A DNA stretch of 64,000 nt from DATBGZ01 sp036557785 (GCA_036557785.1 DATBGZ010000015.1:1-64000); one strand, 5' to 3'. Shown: positions 1 through 8,720, counted from the first letter of the stretch. The notes: a model not told the origin generated them from the sequence alone. Made by a program: numbers and translations.

Positions 1-607
1 GATGCGCCACGACCGCCGCCGTGTGCCGGGCACACAGCTGCTCGGTCCAGCTGCTGAAGATCCGCGCCCGGGGCTGGTCGAGCCCCCCGGCGATCATCGC
101 CGCCAACACCGCCGGCATCCGCGCGACCAGATCCACCGCCAACCCACACAACCCCTGCGCCGCCCTACGGGTCAACACCAACGCCGCCCGCACCTCATCC
201 ACATCCGGCACCAGCACCCCGACACCGCCGTCACCGTCATCGCCGCCCTCGTCGGGGCCGGGGTCGTCGGGGTCGGGGTCGGCGGGGTCGGGGTCGGTGG
301 GGTCGGGGTCGGTGGGGTCGTCGTCGGTGGGGTCGTCGTCGGTGGGGTCGGTGTGCAGGGCGACCGCGGCGACGGCCTGCAGCAGCAGACCACGTTCGTG
401 ATTGTCCTGGCGGTGCCGGGCGCGCAGCAGCAGCACCTTGTCAAACCCGCTCAACCCGCCAAACCGGATCCGGGCCAACGCCGCGGCCAGCCTCGGCCCG
501 ACCGGGACCTCGGCCAACGCCGCCACCGCGGCACACGCCACCGGCCCCGCGACCGCGACCGCGACCGCGGGCTGGGCCGGCCGGCTGCGCCGGTACCTGA
601 CGGACAT
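1..607 (-). CDS. DUF222 / 13E12-repeat family protein (HNH endonuclease-type), 3' end outside window
   Basis: Reading back from the ATG at 605-607 gives 202 uninterrupted codons running off the left edge. The N-terminus (MSVRYRRSRPAQPAVAVAVA), the segment ALARIRFGGLSGFDKVLLLR and the later LCARHTAAVVAH resemble the DUF222 domain found before a C-terminal HNH nuclease in actinobacterial multicopy proteins; the HNH part would lie outside the window. Residues about 86-118 are a low-complexity Asp/Pro/Thr linker coded by 15-bp repeats. Family members are abundant in actinomycetes, of unknown role and sometimes mobile. The opposite-strand frame here is a shadow. Confidence 0.75.
   Translation of the reverse strand, partial: MSVRYRRSRPAQPAVAVAVAGPVACAAVAALAEVPVGPRLAAALARIRFGGLSGFDKVLLLRARHRQDNHERGLLLQAVAAVALHTDPTDDDPTDDDPTDPDPTDPDPADPDPDDPGPDEGGDDGDGGVGVLVPDVDEVRAALVLTRRAAQGLCGLAVDLVARMPAVLAAMIAGGLDQPRARIFSSWTEQLCARHTAAVVAH
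254..351. repeat. 15-bp tandem repeat coding a D/P/T-rich linker
   Basis: Imperfect tandem 15-bp units (GGGTCGGGGTCGGTG and GGGTCGTCGTCGGTG variants on the plus strand). Read on the minus strand they encode alternating TDPDP and TDDDP inside the DUF222 gene. The unit is a multiple of three, so copy-number changes keep the frame. Confidence 0.8.
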
Positions 608-804
608 GCCCACACCCTACCAACCGCCTCCGACAAATGTTCGGAGCAAGACCGGCGTGTCGCGAGAAAACCTGCCAGAAACCCCCCGACCCGAGCAGGT
701 CCACAGTAGAGAGACAGCAGCACGAGGCGACAGGAGACGTGTCAGACCGGCTTCATCCGATGTGGACGGCTTCCCGCACCGCCAAGCGGTTCCGAATCAG
801 ACTG

Positions 805-2145
805 TCATTCGGCGGGTGGACGCGGGCGGGGAGGGCGCCGCTGGAGGCGCAGCAGACCCGCGCCGACCAGGTATGCGGCGAGCCCTGCCGCTGGCATGCC
901 CAGCAGGTAGTCGCCGGTGTTGGGTGCGAGATTGTTGGCCAGCAGCCCCGCGACGACGCAACCGAACGCCGCCACGGTCAGCACAGCCTGTGCGGCGGTG
1001 CCCAGCGGCGATCGCCAGTGGCGGACGACCACACGACGGGGCGGGCGTCGTGTCTCCAGCCGGCCGAAGACCAAGACGAGCGCCGCGAGAATGACGGCGA
1101 GCATGAGCAGCCACGGCGGGCGCCACAGCCACCAGCCCGTCGTGGCGACCGCTGGCGTGGGCAGTCGATGCACCAGCAGGAGCAGGCCGACGAGGAGAAG
1201 GACCGCGCTCATGTGCCAGAGGAAGACCGTGAACACGACCGCATTGACCGAGACGACTGCGCGCCACGGCCTTCTGCGGTGCAGCCATCGTTGCGCGGGA
1301 TCGCGGAGCAACACCACCAGGCCAAGCTGGAAGGCGGTGTCGGCCAGCAGCGCCAGGGTCGGCGGCGACGTGTTGAGCAGACGCTGACCGGGTATGTCGA
1401 TCATGCTGACGGGATAGGGCCCGATCACCGTCAAAGCGATGAGCGCGGCCAGGCCACCGAAGAGCAGCGGTACGCCCGTGCTGGGCCGAAACCGGAGCTG
1501 GCCGTCACGCCAGGCGAACCCGATCTGGTGGATCGCCAGCCAACCGAAGAGAAAGTTGCCCATCCCGAGATGCCCGTGGCCGGTCAGCCGAGCCATGTCG
1601 CCGAGAGCGACGAGAACCACCAGTACGACCAGCACCCACCAGCCGAACCGCTGGTGCAGCAGGTACATGGGCGGCGTCGCCACCACCACCACGAGGTAGG
1701 CGGAGAGGAACCACAGCGGGATCGAGGCGACCCAGACAACCATGCGCGTGAGCCCCGGGTCCGCATGCAGCGCGCGAGCCACCAGGGCACCCGCCGTCAG
1801 CACCACGATCAGCGCGGTGGTCGGGCGGACGAGACGGCCACTGCGCTCCTGCAACCACGTGGTCGCGTCGCCACCCCGGCGGCGGTGGGACGCCAGCGAG
1901 GCAGCGTTGGCATACCCACCCACGATGAAGAAGGGCGGGATGACCTGGACCAGCCAGGTGATGGGGAACGCCCATGGCAGGGACGGCAGCGCGGAGTGGC
2001 CGGTCGGCCGACCCTGCTGGTCGTAGGTAACGACGCTGATCAACCAGTGGCCCAGGACCACGGCGATGATGGCGAGCGCCCGCAACAGATCGACGTACCG
2101 CTCGCGGGACGCGGGCGTATGCTCGGCCTGCTCCGTCGCCGACAT
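805..2145 (-). CDS. Membrane acyltransferase, acyltransferase-3 family
   Basis: About 446 aa. The N-terminus has the family hallmark (RYVDLLRALAIIAVVLGHWL) and then roughly ten hydrophobic segments, as expected for PF01757 integral-membrane acyltransferases that acylate sugars, lipids or antibiotics from the cytoplasmic side. The family His lies in VVLGHWL. The chosen start is the ATG at 2145; a GTG directly before it (2148) is equally possible. The gene stands alone, so its acceptor cannot be predicted. The C-terminus is Arg/Pro-rich and cytoplasmic. Confidence 0.85.
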   Translation of the reverse strand: MSATEQAEHTPASRERYVDLLRALAIIAVVLGHWLISVVTYDQQGRPTGHSALPSLPWAFPITWLVQVIPPFFIVGGYANAASLASHRRRGGDATTWLQERSGRLVRPTTALIVVLTAGALVARALHADPGLTRMVVWVASIPLWFLSAYLVVVVATPPMYLLHQRFGWWVLVVLVVLVALGDMARLTGHGHLGMGNFLFGWLAIHQIGFAWRDGQLRFRPSTGVPLLFGGLAALIALTVIGPYPVSMIDIPGQRLLNTSPPTLALLADTAFQLGLVVLLRDPAQRWLHRRRPWRAVVSVNAVVFTVFLWHMSAVLLLVGLLLLVHRLPTPAVATTGWWLWRPPWLLMLAVILAALVLVFGRLETRRPPRRVVVRHWRSPLGTAAQAVLTVAAFGCVVAGLLANNLAPNTGDYLLGMPAAGLAAYLVGAGLLRLQRRPPRPRPPAE

Positions 2146-2220
2146 CACGTCAGCCTATGTGCCCGGAAACGGGCGACTCGCTCGAATCGACGGCTCCGCA
2201 TTCCCGAGAAGCACGGGTCC

Positions 2221-2529
2221 CTAGATCAGGCAGTTCGGCTGGGTACGGCAGGTTGGCATCCGGGTCCGAGGCCTTGACCCCCTGCACGTCCTGGGGCAGA
2301 GAGAGGACCGGACGAGGATGTCCGTGCGCATGCCCGGGCCGTTGGGCCGTACGAGGGTCAGCGGGTAGTCACCGTACGGGAATCCAACCGGACGTGTTGC
2401 GCGTGGTGGCAACATAAGGACTTCGCCGACCAGTTCGATGGGGCGGATCGCGGTCTGGTCGCAGGTGCCCCCGTCGATCGGCGCCACCGTCCCCAGTGGA
2501 CAGACGTGGATCTGCTCGTGGTTGCACAC
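2221..2529 (-). pseudogene. Small hypothetical gene, 5' end replaced by repeats and apparently frameshifted
   Basis: An open frame from a GTG at 2529 reads naturally for about 70 residues (CNHEQIHVCPLGTVAP, GFPYGDYPLTLVRPNGPG), then becomes Arg/Cys-rich nonsense. A neighbouring frame continues with plausible protein (SLPQDVQGVKASDPDANLPY) and stops further left, which suggests a one-base slip near 2295 in a CTCTCTCT run. Directly upstream of the start lies the repeat cluster at 2529-2690, so the original N-terminus may be missing. I do not recognise the family. It could also be an intact gene with a sequencing indel. Confidence 0.4.
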
Positions 2530-2690
2530 CCCGGAAAGTCACTTCCAGGGCGCCCCGGACACCGGGCCCGGAAAGTCACTTCCCGGGCGCCCCGGACGCC
2601 AGACACACCCCCGAAAGTCACTTCCCGGGCGCCCCCGGACGCCGGGCCCGGAAAGTCACTTCCAGGCGCCCCCGGACGCCGGCACGCCAC
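2529..2690. repeat. Four-copy intergenic repeat with GAAAGTCACTTCC core
   Basis: Four copies of a roughly 30-bp unit (GGAAAGTCACTTCC followed by GGGCGCC and CCCGGAC) start near 2531, 2569, 2611 and 2649, separated by 8-15 bp. Each core has GGAA/TTCC arms. The array sits between the broken small gene and the CstR operator. The spacers are too short and similar for CRISPR. It looks like a dispersed REP-type intergenic element of actinomycetes. Confidence 0.8.
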
Positions 2691-2745
2691 GGAAGCCGCG
2701 CCCTGGGCTGACGACCGTGACCTCCCCCACATGCTGGGCATTCGG

Positions 2746-2761
2746 ATACCCCCGGGGGTAT
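2746..2761. promoter_or_regulatory. CsoR/CstR-type operator, perfect 16-bp palindrome
   Basis: ATACCCCCGGGGGTAT is a perfect palindrome ending 10 bp before the ATG at 2772. G-tract operators with TA-rich flanks are the known binding sites of CsoR/RcnR/CstR regulators, and such a regulator is encoded at the end of this operon. Autoregulated repression, relieved by persulfide, is inferred. Confidence 0.75.
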
Positions 2762-2771
2762 TGTTGTCGCC

Positions 2772-4481
2772 ATGGGAAGGCACCCGGGCACACGAAAGAG
2801 GATCATCGTCGTCGGCGGGGTCGCCGGCGGGATGAGTGCTGCCGCGCGAGCCCGGCGCCTGGACGAACACGCGGAGATCGTCGTGTTCGAGCGGGGGCAG
2901 CACGTCTCATTCGCCAACTGCGGCCTGCCCTACTACGTCGGCGGCGAGATCGACGACGCCTCGTCGCTGCTGTTGCAGACGCCCGAATCGCTGAAGGCGG
3001 CGCTCGACCTCGACGTACGGACGGGCCACCAGGTCACCGCAGTCGACACCGACGCCCGTACCGTAACCGTCCACAATGGGCACGAAAGCGAGACCGTCGC
3101 CTACGACGCGCTGGTACTCGCCCCGGGCGCGATCGCGGTCCGCCCACCGATACCGGGCGTGGACTCACCGCGGGTCCGTACCCTGCGCACCGTAGAGGAT
3201 GCGCTCGCCCTGCGCGAGCTCGTCGACGAAGGCGTTCGCCGCGCGGTCGTCCTGGGTGCCGGCTTCATCGGCCTCGAGGCGGCCGAGGCACTGGCCCGCC
3301 AAGGCGTCCGGGCCAGCCTCGTTGAACTCACCGACCACGTCCTGCCCCCGATCGAGCCCGAGTTGGCCTCGCTGATCCACAGCGAGCTGGCACGACTCGG
3401 CGTCATCGTCCACACAGGATCGGGCGCGCGCGAGATCCTGCCCGGTACCGAGCACGACACCATCGTGCTCGCGGACGGCACCCGTATCCCCGCCGACCTG
3501 ATCGTGCTCTCCGTCGGAGTCCGCCCCGACACCGCGTTCGTCGAACGCGCTGGCATCGCCTGCGAGCGCGGAGCGATCACGGTCGACGAGCACGGCCGTA
3601 CCTCCGCCCCCGGCGTCTGGGCCGTCGGCGACGCCGTACTCAGCACCGACGCGGTCACCGGTACCCACCGGCCAGTACCGCTCGCGGGACCGGCCAACCG
3701 GGCCGGCAGACTCGTCGCCGACGACATCCTGCGCCCCCGCTCGGCGCGCCGCCTGCCCGCGGCGGCCGGTACGGCCATCGTCCGGATCGGCGAGCTGACC
3801 GCGGCAATGACCGGTGCCAACCGCGCCGCCCTGACCGCCGCCGGAGTCGGGTTTCGCACCGTCCACCTGCACCCCAACCACCACGCCGGCTACTTCCCCG
3901 GCGCCCACCCCATCCACCTGCTCGTGCACTTTCGCGGCGACGACGGCCTGCTGCTCGGCGCCCAGGCCGTGGGAGTCGACGGGGTAGACAAACGCATCGA
4001 TGTGCTCGCCACCGCCCTGAGCGCCCGGATGCGGATCCAGGACCTGATCGACCTCGACCTGGCGTACTCCCCGCCTTACGGGCAGGCCAAGGATCCCATC
4101 AACCTCGCCGGCATGGTCGGTGCCAACGTCCTCGACGCGACGCTGGCGCTCTGGTACGCCGAGGACCTCGACAAGATTCTCGATACCGCGCTCGTGCTCG
4201 ACACGCGCAGTCAGGCCGAGTACGCCACCGGCCACATCCCCGGCTCGCTCAACGTCCCGCACACCCAACTGCGCCACCGCCTCGACGAGGTCCGCGCGGC
4301 CGCCGCAGGACGGCCAGTGCGCGTGCTGTGCGCCACCGGGCTTCGCTCGGCCATCGCGCATCGCGTGCTCGTGCAGTCCGGCTTCGACTCCGCGTCGCTG
4401 TCGGGTGGCATGCTGACCCTGCGCGCCACGCTCGGCGACCGCGCGGTCGACGTCCTGCGTACCGAATCATCTGAGGAGTAA
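2772..4481 (+). CDS. CoA-disulfide reductase with C-terminal rhodanese domain (CoADR-Rhd)
   Basis: 569 aa. Residues about 10-460 form an FAD/NAD(P) disulfide-reductase fold: the FAD-binding VVGGVAGGMSAAARARR, the active-site Cys50 in SFANCGLPYYVGG (the single-Cys arrangement of CoA-disulfide reductases), a second dinucleotide fold (VVLGAGFIGLEAAEALA) and the FAD motif APGVWAVGDAV. Residues about 475-560 are a rhodanese domain (DTRSQAEYATGHIPGSLNVP) with active-site loop CATGLRS. These fusions reduce CoA- or protein-persulfides and polysulfide. The gene lies 10 bp after the palindromic operator and 5 bp before the CstR-like gene, so the operon probably handles reactive sulfur. Confidence 0.9.
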   Translation: MGRHPGTRKRIIVVGGVAGGMSAAARARRLDEHAEIVVFERGQHVSFANCGLPYYVGGEIDDASSLLLQTPESLKAALDLDVRTGHQVTAVDTDARTVTVHNGHESETVAYDALVLAPGAIAVRPPIPGVDSPRVRTLRTVEDALALRELVDEGVRRAVVLGAGFIGLEAAEALARQGVRASLVELTDHVLPPIEPELASLIHSELARLGVIVHTGSGAREILPGTEHDTIVLADGTRIPADLIVLSVGVRPDTAFVERAGIACERGAITVDEHGRTSAPGVWAVGDAVLSTDAVTGTHRPVPLAGPANRAGRLVADDILRPRSARRLPAAAGTAIVRIGELTAAMTGANRAALTAAGVGFRTVHLHPNHHAGYFPGAHPIHLLVHFRGDDGLLLGAQAVGVDGVDKRIDVLATALSARMRIQDLIDLDLAYSPPYGQAKDPINLAGMVGANVLDATLALWYAEDLDKILDTALVLDTRSQAEYATGHIPGSLNVPHTQLRHRLDEVRAAAAGRPVRVLCATGLRSAIAHRVLVQSGFDSASLSGGMLTLRATLGDRAVDVLRTESSEE

Positions 4482-4486
4482 CGCTC

Positions 4487-4765
4487 ATGGCCAGCAACGA
4501 CCCGGAGATCCAGCGCAGGATACTCAACCGCCTGCGCCGCGCCCGCGGCCAACTCGACGGCGTCATCACCGCGGTCGAGCAGGGCGCCTCCTGCCGCGAT
4601 GTGGTCACTCAACTCGCCGCGGTCGCCAGTGCCCTAGACCGGGCCGGATTCACCATCATCTCCACGGCCATGAAGGACTGCATCAGCGACGCCGACCGGG
4701 CCGACGTCAGCGAACCGGGCCTGACCAGCGAAGAACTCGAGAAGCTCTTCCTTATGCTCGCCTAA
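4487..4765 (+). CDS. CsoR/CstR-family transcriptional repressor, CstR-like
   Basis: 92 aa, all helical, DUF156 family (RRILNRLRRARGQLDGVITAVEQG). Sensing residues: Cys36 in GASCRDVV and Cys65 in AMKDCISD. The copper sensor CsoR uses a Cys-His-Cys triad; here the His position (61) is Ala, leaving the two-cysteine pattern of the persulfide sensor CstR. With a rhodanese-type enzyme upstream and the G-tract palindrome, a role as reactive-sulfur-responsive autorepressor is more likely than copper sensing. The start follows a GAGGAG ribosome site. Confidence 0.88.
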   Translation: MASNDPEIQRRILNRLRRARGQLDGVITAVEQGASCRDVVTQLAAVASALDRAGFTIISTAMKDCISDADRADVSEPGLTSEELEKLFLMLA

Positions 4766-4795
4766 CCATCACCACCAACACGACGAGGAGAAGTC

Positions 4796-4957
4796 ATGTG
4801 CCGTCCGGTCACCTGTCGACAGTGCGGTAAGACAACCTGGGCAGGCTGCGGTGAGCACGTCGACCAGGTCATGCGCAATGTCCCCAAGGACCAGCGCTGC
4901 CCCGGTCACGAGAACGAGCCATCGACGGGCTTCATCGCCCGCCTGCTCCGCCGCTAG
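4796..4957 (+). CDS. Small cysteine-rich CxxC protein
   Basis: 53 aa from an ATG with a strong GAGGAGAA ribosome site. It begins MCRPVTCRQCGKTTWAGCG and has CRQC, GCGEHVDQVM and CPGH motifs, a probable zinc ribbon with five Cys and two His. Similar small proteins are common in actinobacteria but have no assigned function. It is the last gene of the CstR operon (30 bp after the regulator stop), so a link to thiol or persulfide chemistry is possible but unproven. It converges with the nitroreductase gene 18 bp away. Confidence 0.75.
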   Translation: MCRPVTCRQCGKTTWAGCGEHVDQVMRNVPKDQRCPGHENEPSTGFIARLLRR

Positions 4958-4975
4958 ACCGAACGTGCTCTGCGA

Positions 4976-5971
4976 CTATGGCGTCTCGACGGTGATCATC
5001 GTCTCGGGTCGGCGTCGTGGTGTCGCCGCGGGTGCGGGCCAGGTCGGGATTCCGATCCTCAGGACCACCTGCGGCTGGCCAGGTTCCGGGAGCAGCGAGG
5101 CGATGAGGGCTCGGGCGCCCGGCACCTCGCTGAGGTTGGTGAGCACGGAGCCGGCGATGCCCTGCGTGATGGCGGTCAGCCAGGCGGCGCTGAGCGCCTC
5201 CCCGGCCCGCAGCCAGTCCGTGGCCATATCGTCGCGAGTGGCCAGGATCAGGTACTCCGCGTCGCGGTCCTCACCGAACGCGGCATGTACCCGGCCGGGG
5301 CTGGTGGTGGAGTCGGGTACCGCGACGGGCCGGGCGCGATTGGCCAGATCGGTGGCCACGACCCCTTCGCCCGAGCGACGCAGGTCGGTCCAGGAGCGCA
5401 GTTCGCTTTGGTACGGCTCCTGTCGGCCCTCGATGGCGGCAGCGCTGCGCACAGCCGTAGCGAGGAATCGCCGTTGGTCATCGGAGACCTGATGCAGCAA
5501 TGCGCCGTACAGGGTGGCACGCCGCCGGAGCAGGTCCACATCGGACGGAGCCACCCGCTTGCCCGCCGAGAACGAGCGGCGCTCGCTGCGGCGAGCTTCG
5601 ATCGCGTGGGCCAGCTCGACTTCGGCCGGCGTCGCCGGATGCTCGTCGGCGATCGTGATGCTGGCGAGGTGTTCTGAGCAGCCCGCGTCGGGACAGCGCT
5701 GGATTTCTGGCGTCAGGCCCTCCGCCCGCAGGGCCACGCAGGCGTGATGCAGGGCGGCACCGCAGCTGATGGTGAGCAGGCGCCGGTCAGGGTCGACCGA
5801 CGTCACCGCCCGGTCGAGGTCGGCGAAGAGGTCCAGCCCCTCGGCGCCGACCCGCCAGCGCCACGGCTGGGTGTTGAGGAAGGACGGGGCGAGCGTGGCG
5901 TACTGGGCCGCACGGTACAGCGCGGACCCGACGTCATTGACTGGCGTGGTGACCGACCGCGTAAGTCCCAT
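4976..5971 (-). CDS. Acg-like nitroreductase-fold FMN protein
   Basis: 331 aa from the ATG at 5971 (MGLTRSVTTPVNDVGSALYR). An upstream ATG at 6061 would add a Pro/Arg-rich tail and is less likely. Motifs AAQYATLAPSFLNTQPWRWR, IEARRSERRSFSAGKRV and the C-terminal PGQPQVVLRIGIP match the Acg family of monomeric tandem nitroreductase-fold proteins, typified by dormancy-regulated mycobacterial Rv2032. Members are thought to sequester FMN rather than reduce nitro compounds. It is encoded tail-to-tail with the sulfur operon and appears monocistronic. Confidence 0.85.
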   Translation of the reverse strand: MGLTRSVTTPVNDVGSALYRAAQYATLAPSFLNTQPWRWRVGAEGLDLFADLDRAVTSVDPDRRLLTISCGAALHHACVALRAEGLTPEIQRCPDAGCSEHLASITIADEHPATPAEVELAHAIEARRSERRSFSAGKRVAPSDVDLLRRRATLYGALLHQVSDDQRRFLATAVRSAAAIEGRQEPYQSELRSWTDLRRSGEGVVATDLANRARPVAVPDSTTSPGRVHAAFGEDRDAEYLILATRDDMATDWLRAGEALSAAWLTAITQGIAGSVLTNLSEVPGARALIASLLPEPGQPQVVLRIGIPTWPAPAATPRRRPETMITVETP

Positions 5972-6081
5972 ACCCCAAGCTAACGCCGTGCTCGGGGGCT
6001 GTAGCCCGAATGCCGCAGGTCGCCGGCCACTCCGACCCCGACGCCCGCCCGTCACCGGCAAGCCCCATCACCGGTGAGCCA

Positions 6082-6783
6082 TCACTGGCGTGCCATCAGG
6101 CGCGGCAGCCAGGGATGGCGCGGCCGTACCCGGGTAATCACCTCGAACAGCCATGCACGAGCGTCGCCGGTGAGGATCGGGAGCAGGGCGTGAAAGTCCT
6201 GCTCGTCGCGGGGGCGCGGGGCACCGTCGGGCCCCGCGATCTCGCTGGCGGTCAGATGCGCGCCCGCCTTGAAGAAGATGACGATCTCGGGCGGGGCCGT
6301 CGGCACTCCCCACCCGGACAGGCGCGTGGTCAGGTCCACCGGAACAGCGATGGCCGCCTCTGGATTGAGGATCCACCGCGGCCCGGTGCGGCGGTTGAGG
6401 AGGAACTCGAACTCGTACTGCGCGTGGGTTCGCTCGGGCCAGCGCGACAGCGTGCTGCCCCTGGTGGGAGCGTGGATGTGGGCCGGCAGGTCGAGGTGCC
6501 GGCCGTTCCACTGCTCGCTCGTGTCGTCGGCAACATGCGGATCGTGAGCCACCAGCGCCCATCCCGTCAGGTGCTCGAAGACGGCGCCTTGGTCGTCGTG
6601 GAACACGGTGATGTCGACGTCGCCGTGCTCGCGCGTCTGCCGACCGAGCCACCCGTCGGCAGCCCATCCGCCGGAGAGGAACCACCCGACATCGAGGCCG
6701 ACGAGCAGATCCCGCACATAGGCGAGCGCCGCTGGCACGGCCGGGCGCGTCGACAGGTCAGGCACCAGCCGAGGCTGCCGCAC
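6082..6783 (-). CDS. Nucleotidyltransferase, aminoglycoside adenylyltransferase-like
   Basis: 233 aa. The nucleotidyltransferase motif WFLSGGWAADGWLGR followed by the metal-binding EHGDVDITV is typical of the ANT(2'')/LinA-type family annotated as aminoglycoside adenylyltransferases. Later segments (HLDLPAHIH, EFEFLLNRRTG, DEQDFHALLPIL) also fit. Chromosomal actinomycete members often have unknown physiological substrates, so true drug modification cannot be inferred. It lies 31 bp from the end of the ABC permease gene on the same strand and may be read with it. Confidence 0.75.
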   Translation of the reverse strand: MRQPRLVPDLSTRPAVPAALAYVRDLLVGLDVGWFLSGGWAADGWLGRQTREHGDVDITVFHDDQGAVFEHLTGWALVAHDPHVADDTSEQWNGRHLDLPAHIHAPTRGSTLSRWPERTHAQYEFEFLLNRRTGPRWILNPEAAIAVPVDLTTRLSGWGVPTAPPEIVIFFKAGAHLTASEIAGPDGAPRPRDEQDFHALLPILTGDARAWLFEVITRVRPRHPWLPRLMARQ

Positions 6784-6814
6784 CGTGCGCGGCCCGGCAA
6801 CCCGTTAATCGGGC

Positions 6815-7891
6815 TCACGCGCGCCGCCTTATCCACCAGAGGCAGACCGCGGCGAGCAGGGCAGTGGCGCCGACGTAGGTGCCGAGTTCCGCCCACTGGA
6901 GCGTCCAATAGCGACTCGCCGGCTGGTAGGTCAGCAACTGGTGGTACGTGGCGCCGATCTTGGTCACGCAGGCCCGTGCGGCCTGGGCGGCGGAGTCCGA
7001 GACCGGAACATGCCCGGGTACGGTCGGCTGCCCGCCGCGCGAAGCGACGCCGGGGCAGGTCGCGTTGAGGACGGCGTCGGTGAGGTCGTGACCATTGGCG
7101 TCGACCACGCGACTGGAGTAGATCCAGGCGTTCGGCAGGCTCGGTGTCGCCGGGTCGAGCTGGCTCGTGGGGCGGCCGTTGAACCACGAGTTGAGCAGGA
7201 TCGATGGCGAGACCTCTGAGCCGAAGCCGGTCGAGGCGGGATCGAGCGCGAAGACCCGGTGCTCGGGCGCGACGATGCGCGGCCGCAGGCCGTACGTCGT
7301 GCAGACGCGCACGGTGACGAAGACGAACAGGGTGACCGCCATCGCCGCGACGGTGTGCCGGACCACCATGCCCGCCGTGACGCCGAGCAGGAATGCGAAC
7401 AGCGCGTACCCGATCGGCACGATGTCGCGCTGCCCGAACGTCGCATAGATCGCTGCGCTGGCGTCGTCGAGCGGGCGGGCCCACCAGGTCAGGATCAGGC
7501 TGAGCAGCCCGGCGCACAGGGCGCTGGCCAGGCCGAGGACGCTGAGCTTGACCAGCAGCCATCGTGCTCGGCTCACGCTCTGCATCCATACCAGTGAGAA
7601 TGTTCCCGCTTCCATCTCGCGGGCTATCAGCGGCGCGCCCCAGAACGCGCCGATCAGCGCGGGTGCGAAGGTGACGAGGGTGCCCAGGGCGTTGCTGAGG
7701 GCGCTGTCGGTGCGGGCGAACGCGGCCGTGGCGGTAGGGCAGTCCCCGGCGCGACGGCACGCGGCGAGCGTGGCGGCGTAGGCGTGGGCGAGGTCGGGCC
7801 CGGTGAGCGCCGCGAATACGGCGAGGACGAGCACGGCGGCCGCCGCGACGGCGGCGGGGGTGCGGAACTGCCGCCAGGTGAGTCGGATCAT
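6815..7891 (-). CDS. ABC transporter permease (ABC-2 type)
   Basis: 358 aa starting with MIRLTWRQFRTPAAVAAAAV. There is a first membrane helix near residues 12-30, a loop with CRRAGDCPTA, four to five further helices, then a large extracytoplasmic domain (residues about 220-325) and a final helix before IRRRA. This topology matches the permeases of actinomycete exporters paired with a single ATPase. Its ATG overlaps the ATPase stop (ATGA), so the two are translationally coupled. A longer open frame upstream is only the antisense of the ATPase region. Confidence 0.85.
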   Translation of the reverse strand: MIRLTWRQFRTPAAVAAAAVLVLAVFAALTGPDLAHAYAATLAACRRAGDCPTATAAFARTDSALSNALGTLVTFAPALIGAFWGAPLIAREMEAGTFSLVWMQSVSRARWLLVKLSVLGLASALCAGLLSLILTWWARPLDDASAAIYATFGQRDIVPIGYALFAFLLGVTAGMVVRHTVAAMAVTLFVFVTVRVCTTYGLRPRIVAPEHRVFALDPASTGFGSEVSPSILLNSWFNGRPTSQLDPATPSLPNAWIYSSRVVDANGHDLTDAVLNATCPGVASRGGQPTVPGHVPVSDSAAQAARACVTKIGATYHQLLTYQPASRYWTLQWAELGTYVGATALLAAVCLWWIRRRA

Positions 7892-8631
7892 CGGTGGGCC
7901 TCCGTACCGGCGTGGTCGGCGGTCATGTGGTCGACGACGAGGTCCTCCAAGGAGCGTCCCCCGGCCGCGTTGCGCAGATCGTCGACCGGGCCGGCCAGCC
8001 TTACCCGTGAGGCGACGAGGACGATCATGAAGTCGCAGACTCGTTCGAGGTCCGACACGAGGTGCGAGGAGAGCACGGCACTGACCCCTTGCTGGGCCAC
8101 GATCTCGCCAATGGCGTGCATGAACTCGCGCCGAGCCAGCGGGTCGAGGCTGGCCACCGGCTCGTCGAGGACGAGCAGGTCGGGTCGCTTCGCGACGGCC
8201 AGGGTGAGTGCGAGTTGGGCGCGCTGGCCACCCGAGAGCCGGCCGGACCGCTGGCGAGGGTCGAGGCCGAGCAGGCTGATGCGCCGCTGCGCCAGGCCGG
8301 AGTCCCAGCGCGGGTTGAGCCAGGCGCCCAGGCGCAGGTGGTCGGCCACGGACAGGTTCGGGTACGTCGGGGTCTCCTGGGCGACGAACCCGACCCGGCC
8401 GAGCTGGACCGGGCTCGCGGCCGGTCGGTCCCCGAGCACCCGGACCACACCCGTGCTCGGTGCCAGCAGCCCAACCGCGAGGCGGAGCAGGGTCGTCTTG
8501 CCGGCGCCGTTGGGCCCGACGAGTCCGACGATCCGCCCCGCGGGGATACGCAGCGTGCAGTCGGACAGGGCCCACCGCCGGCCGTACCGTTTGCCGAGGT
8601 TCTCGGCGTCGAGCACCGTGTCGATGGTCAT
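7888..8631 (-). CDS. ABC transporter ATP-binding protein
   Basis: 247 aa from ATG 8631 (MTIDTVLDAENLGKRYGRRW). Walker A GPNGAGKTTLLRL, signature LSGGQRAQLALTLA, Walker B DLLVLDEPVASLDP and the H-loop region SAVLSSHLV are all present. It partners the overlapping permease, probably as an exporter of a peptide, lipid or drug. It is divergent from a response-regulator/kinase pair across 89 bp, a common arrangement in which the two-component system controls the transporter. Confidence 0.92.
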   Translation of the reverse strand: MTIDTVLDAENLGKRYGRRWALSDCTLRIPAGRIVGLVGPNGAGKTTLLRLAVGLLAPSTGVVRVLGDRPAASPVQLGRVGFVAQETPTYPNLSVADHLRLGAWLNPRWDSGLAQRRISLLGLDPRQRSGRLSGGQRAQLALTLAVAKRPDLLVLDEPVASLDPLARREFMHAIGEIVAQQGVSAVLSSHLVSDLERVCDFMIVLVASRVRLAGPVDDLRNAAGGRSLEDLVVDHMTADHAGTEAHR

Positions 8632-8720
8632 GCCCGGTGGTTCTACCCAAGCGCCGGTCACAGCCCGGTGACACGACCTGTGCCCGTACCGTGACCCGCG
8701 CCCTGGCATCCTTGGCCGGC

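Noticed and set aside
637..2277. Long plus-strand open frame opposite the acyltransferase
   Set aside because: Gln/Arg/His-rich, no ribosome site, antisense of a clear membrane-protein gene; open only because of GC-rich codon bias.
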